Shown here piece after piece: positions 14,727 through 16,521 of a DNA stretch of 16,521 nt. The DNA is taken from positions 1 through 16,521 of the forward strand of contig JAKFEW010000026.1 in NCBI GenBank assembly GCA_036675505.1, given 5' to 3'. Position numbers and translations under genes: made by a program. The notes below the pieces were generated by a model. The model worked only from the letters and a program-made list of their open reading frames with translations. It did no database searches and was not told the origin of the DNA. The stretch's first letter is position 1. Every line of letters starts with the position of its first letter. Origin of the DNA: JAKFEW01 sp036675505 (GTDB taxonomy: Bacteria; Cyanobacteriota; Sericytochromatia; S15B-MN24; JAQBPE01).

Positions 14727-15884
14727 CTATTCCGGCTGCGTGTAAGCTTCCAGCAGGATGTCCGCGCCCATCGGCGTGCACGTCATGCGGTGGAGCTGAA
14801 CGGCCTCCTCGAGCATCGTGACGCCGCTGCCCTCGACCATGGTCGGGGCGCCCACGCCGCCGATCAACTTCGGCGCGATGAAGGCATAGAGCTTGTCTAC
14901 GATGGCGGCGTCGAGCGCGGCGGCATTCAACGTGCCGCCACCCTCGAGCAGGATGCTGGTGATCTCGCGCTTGCCGAGCACCGGCATCAGGCGCGCGAGA
15001 TCGATGTGGGTGTCGACGCTGAACCCGGACTCGGGGCACACCAGGATCTCGGCGCCCACCTCGCGCAGCGCGCGCAGGCGGTCCTCCGGGGCCTTCGGGC
15101 TGACGCAGATCAGCGTGTTCGAGCGCAGCAAGTTGGTGCCCGGCTTGGTGAAGATGTTCGCGTTGATCGGCGTGCGCGCCATCGAGTCGATCACGACCTT
15201 GAGCGGCTGGCGGCCGCCGGGCAGGCGGCAGGTGAGGCGCGGGTTGTCCTGCACCACGGTGTTCACGCCGACCATGATCGCGTCGTAGGTGGCGCGTAGG
15301 ATTTGCACGTAGCCCCGCGAGGTGTCGCTCGTGATCCACTGGCTCTCGCCCGAGGCGGTCGCGATCTTGCCGTCCAGGCTCATGCCCGTCTTGATCGCGA
15401 CGAACGGGCGCTTGGTCTTGATGTACTTGAAGAAGCGCTCGTTGGCGATCGAGGCTTCCTTCTCGAGCACCCCGACCTCGACCTCGATGCCGGCGTCGCG
15501 CAGGGCCTGGATGCCACGGCCCGCCACCAGCGGGTTGGGATCTTCGACGGCGACGACGACCCGGCTGATGCCTGAGGAAAGCACTCGGTCGGAACAAGGC
15601 GGCGTGCGGCCGTGGTGCGAACAGGGCTCGAGCGTCACGTAGAGCGTGGCGCCCTCGGCCTCGGCGCCCGCGGCGTCGAGCGCGTAGATCTCGGCGTGTG
15701 ACTTGCCGACGGCGGGGTGAAAACCTTCGCCCACGATCTGGCCGTCTTTGACGACCACGGCGCCCACCAGGGGGTTGGGGCTGGTCCAGCCCCGGCCCTG
15801 CCAGGCCAGCTCGAGCGCCCGCTCCATGAACTGGCGGTCGGCTTCGGTGGTGGGGCTTTCAGCGCGGGTCGGCGGCGTGCTCAT
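14727..15884 (-). CDS. ribD: Bifunctional riboflavin deaminase/reductase
   Basis: 385 residues carrying out the deamination and side-chain reduction steps that follow GTP cyclohydrolase II. The N-terminal cytidine-deaminase-like domain has zinc ligands His63 (HAE, catalytic Glu65), Cys88 and Cys97 in LEPCSHHGRTPPC. The C-terminal reductase domain starts near RPFVAIKTGMSLDGKIATASGESQWIT and contains ILLEGGGTLNAA, the NADPH-site signature. Length and order match full-size RibD. ATG 15884 has GGAGA about 13 bases upstream. It is the first gene of the operon and is transcribed away from the Pro/Ala-rich gene at 16101. Confidence 0.96.
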   Translation of the reverse strand: MSTPPTRAESPTTEADRQFMERALELAWQGRGWTSPNPLVGAVVVKDGQIVGEGFHPAVGKSHAEIYALDAAGAEAEGATLYVTLEPCSHHGRTPPCSDRVLSSGISRVVVAVEDPNPLVAGRGIQALRDAGIEVEVGVLEKEASIANERFFKYIKTKRPFVAIKTGMSLDGKIATASGESQWITSDTSRGYVQILRATYDAIMVGVNTVVQDNPRLTCRLPGGRQPLKVVIDSMARTPINANIFTKPGTNLLRSNTLICVSPKAPEDRLRALREVGAEILVCPESGFSVDTHIDLARLMPVLGKREITSILLEGGGTLNAAALDAAIVDKLYAFIAPKLIGGVGAPTMVEGSGVTMLEEAVQLHRMTCTPMGADILLEAYTQPE

Positions 15885-15924
15885 CGTGGGAACGGTATCT
15901 CCGGCGCGGTCTTAACGTCGCTAC

Positions 15925-15930
15925 AGTATA
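15925..15930 (-). promoter_or_regulatory. Candidate -10 box for the rib operon
   Basis: On the minus strand TATACT at 15930-15925 is a 5/6 match to the -10 consensus, with TTTCCG about 18 bp upstream as a weak -35. Transcription would begin near 15918, leaving about 34 nt before the ribD ATG, too short for an FMN riboswitch. I looked for the conserved RFN-element sequence between 15885 and 16100 on the minus strand and did not see it. Confidence 0.4.
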
Positions 15931-15984
15931 GCCCCTGCGCGGCGATTCCGGAAAGGGCGCCGCCGACACGCACGCCAAGCTTAG

Positions 15985-16012
15985 GACAAGTTTCAATAGA
16001 TTTTAACCTGTC
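15985..16012. promoter_or_regulatory. 28-bp near-palindrome, candidate operator between divergent genes
   Basis: GACAAGTT (15985-15992) and AACCTGTC (16005-16012) are inverted repeats matching at 7 of 8 positions, separated by a 12-bp AT-rich centre. It is the most AT-rich patch in the right half of the window and lies about 55-85 bp upstream of the proposed rib -10. TTGACA on the minus strand overlaps the right arm. The arrangement resembles an operator for a dimeric regulator. Confidence 0.45.
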
Positions 16013-16100
16013 AATGGGCCGTTCAGCCCGATAAGCCCCCTTGGAGTTGGTTCGGCGGCCGGGAGTCCGCCGGGCCCGGATTTGGAGATTGGGGGGTCGT

Positions 16101-16521
16101 ATGACCAACGCGTATCCGCCTGTTGGCGGAGTTTTCGGTACATCCACGTCACGGCTGCTGCCGAGCTTCATGCGGCAGGCCGCGCCGGCCGGAATTGTCG
16201 CTGTGCCCCAGGCCCAGCCGGGCTATGCGCCCGATATGTACACCGCGGGCCAGCCGTCCGTGGCGGCGTTGCCCTATTGGGGCCCCTTCCCGTCGCCCCA
16301 GCCCGTGCAGGCCCAGCCGAACGCCGCGGTGCTCGCCGAGATCCAGCGGCTCCAGGGCGAGCTCACGCGCATCAATGCGCTGATGACCCAGATCCTGGCG
16401 CAGACCAACGCCCCCGCGACACTGGTCGCCACGCCGGCCGCCCCACCGGTCCCGCTCGCCGCGCCTCCGGCTCCGCCTGTCGCCCCGCCGGCCCCGCCCG
16501 CGCCCCCGCCGCCCCCGCCTC
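16101..16521 (+). CDS. Pro/Ala/Gln-rich protein, 3' end outside window
   Basis: An open frame from ATG 16101 to the window edge (140 residues so far), with GGAG and GGGGGG upstream. The first ~85 residues are rich in Ala, Pro, Gln and Tyr (VPQAQPGYAPDMY, WGPFPSPQPVQAQPN). A short amphipathic stretch, VLAEIQRLQGELTRINALMTQIL, could form a coiled coil. An uninterrupted Pro/Ala tract (PPAPPVAPPAPPAPPPPPP) then begins and continues off the edge. No signal peptide or known domain is visible. Divergent from the rib operon across 216 bp. Function unknown; possibly a structural or surface-related protein with a proline linker to an unseen domain. Confidence 0.65.
   Translation, partial: MTNAYPPVGGVFGTSTSRLLPSFMRQAAPAGIVAVPQAQPGYAPDMYTAGQPSVAALPYWGPFPSPQPVQAQPNAAVLAEIQRLQGELTRINALMTQILAQTNAPATLVATPAAPPVPLAAPPAPPVAPPAPPAPPPPPP

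Noticed and set aside
14533..15597. 354-codon minus-strand frame overlapping ribD in another phase
   Set aside because: Arg/Gly/Pro/His-rich translation is a frame shadow of ribD, which has all catalytic residues in its own frame.

Overview
The window is about 16.5 kb of a GC-rich bacterial chromosome. It is densely packed with ordinary single-copy genes and contains no tRNA, rRNA, CRISPR array or recognisable transposase. Signal peptides, a lipobox on the amylase and a probable outer-membrane beta-barrel ending in an aromatic residue point to a diderm organism. GTG and TTG starts are common and follow good Shine-Dalgarno sites. The taxon cannot be fixed from sequence alone. A deep, uncultivated, high-GC diderm lineage is my best guess (something near the Sericytochromatia side of Cyanobacteriota is one possibility, weakly held).

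Layout. Positions 1-683 (minus) hold most of a YgjP-type zinc metallopeptidase whose 3' end runs off the window. It is bracketed by inverted copies of a GC-rich repeat, one of which carries a G-quadruplex motif. Positions 958-3325 (plus) hold a glutamate dehydrogenase, a small membrane protein and a probable outer-membrane protein, closely packed and probably co-transcribed. Converging on them is a secreted protein (3327-4859, minus) with two globular domains joined by a long Pro-Thr-Pro-Lys tract. Divergent from that is a lipoprotein GH13 alpha-amylase (5041-6606). Next come alanine dehydrogenase (6695-7792), with a perfect extended -10 box and a hairpin leader, and an exported DUF4140/DUF4139 protein (7855-9552).

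A two-helix membrane protein of unknown function (9584-10198, minus) is divergent from an orphan cytoplasmic GAF-GAF histidine kinase (10299-12116). The right end is a minus-strand riboflavin operon, ribD-ribE-ribBA, with 3-bp gaps, continued by a cysteine-rich DUF1284 protein and a UPF0291/DUF896 protein. No lumazine synthase gene (ribH) and no FMN riboswitch are visible. A divergent, incomplete Pro/Ala-rich protein starts at 16101 and runs off the right edge.

Functional links: glutamate and alanine dehydrogenases connect amino-acid nitrogen to 2-oxoglutarate and pyruvate; the amylase would supply maltodextrins outside the cytoplasmic membrane; the rib operon makes the flavin precursor. Most of the window is conventional. 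The points most worth a second look are the inverted repeats around the metallopeptidase, the DUF1284-DUF896 tail on the rib operon, the 28-bp palindrome in the rib divergent promoter region, the tandem units at the gdhA promoter, and the kinase's unusual ATP lid. I found no convincing undescribed multi-gene defence or mobile system.
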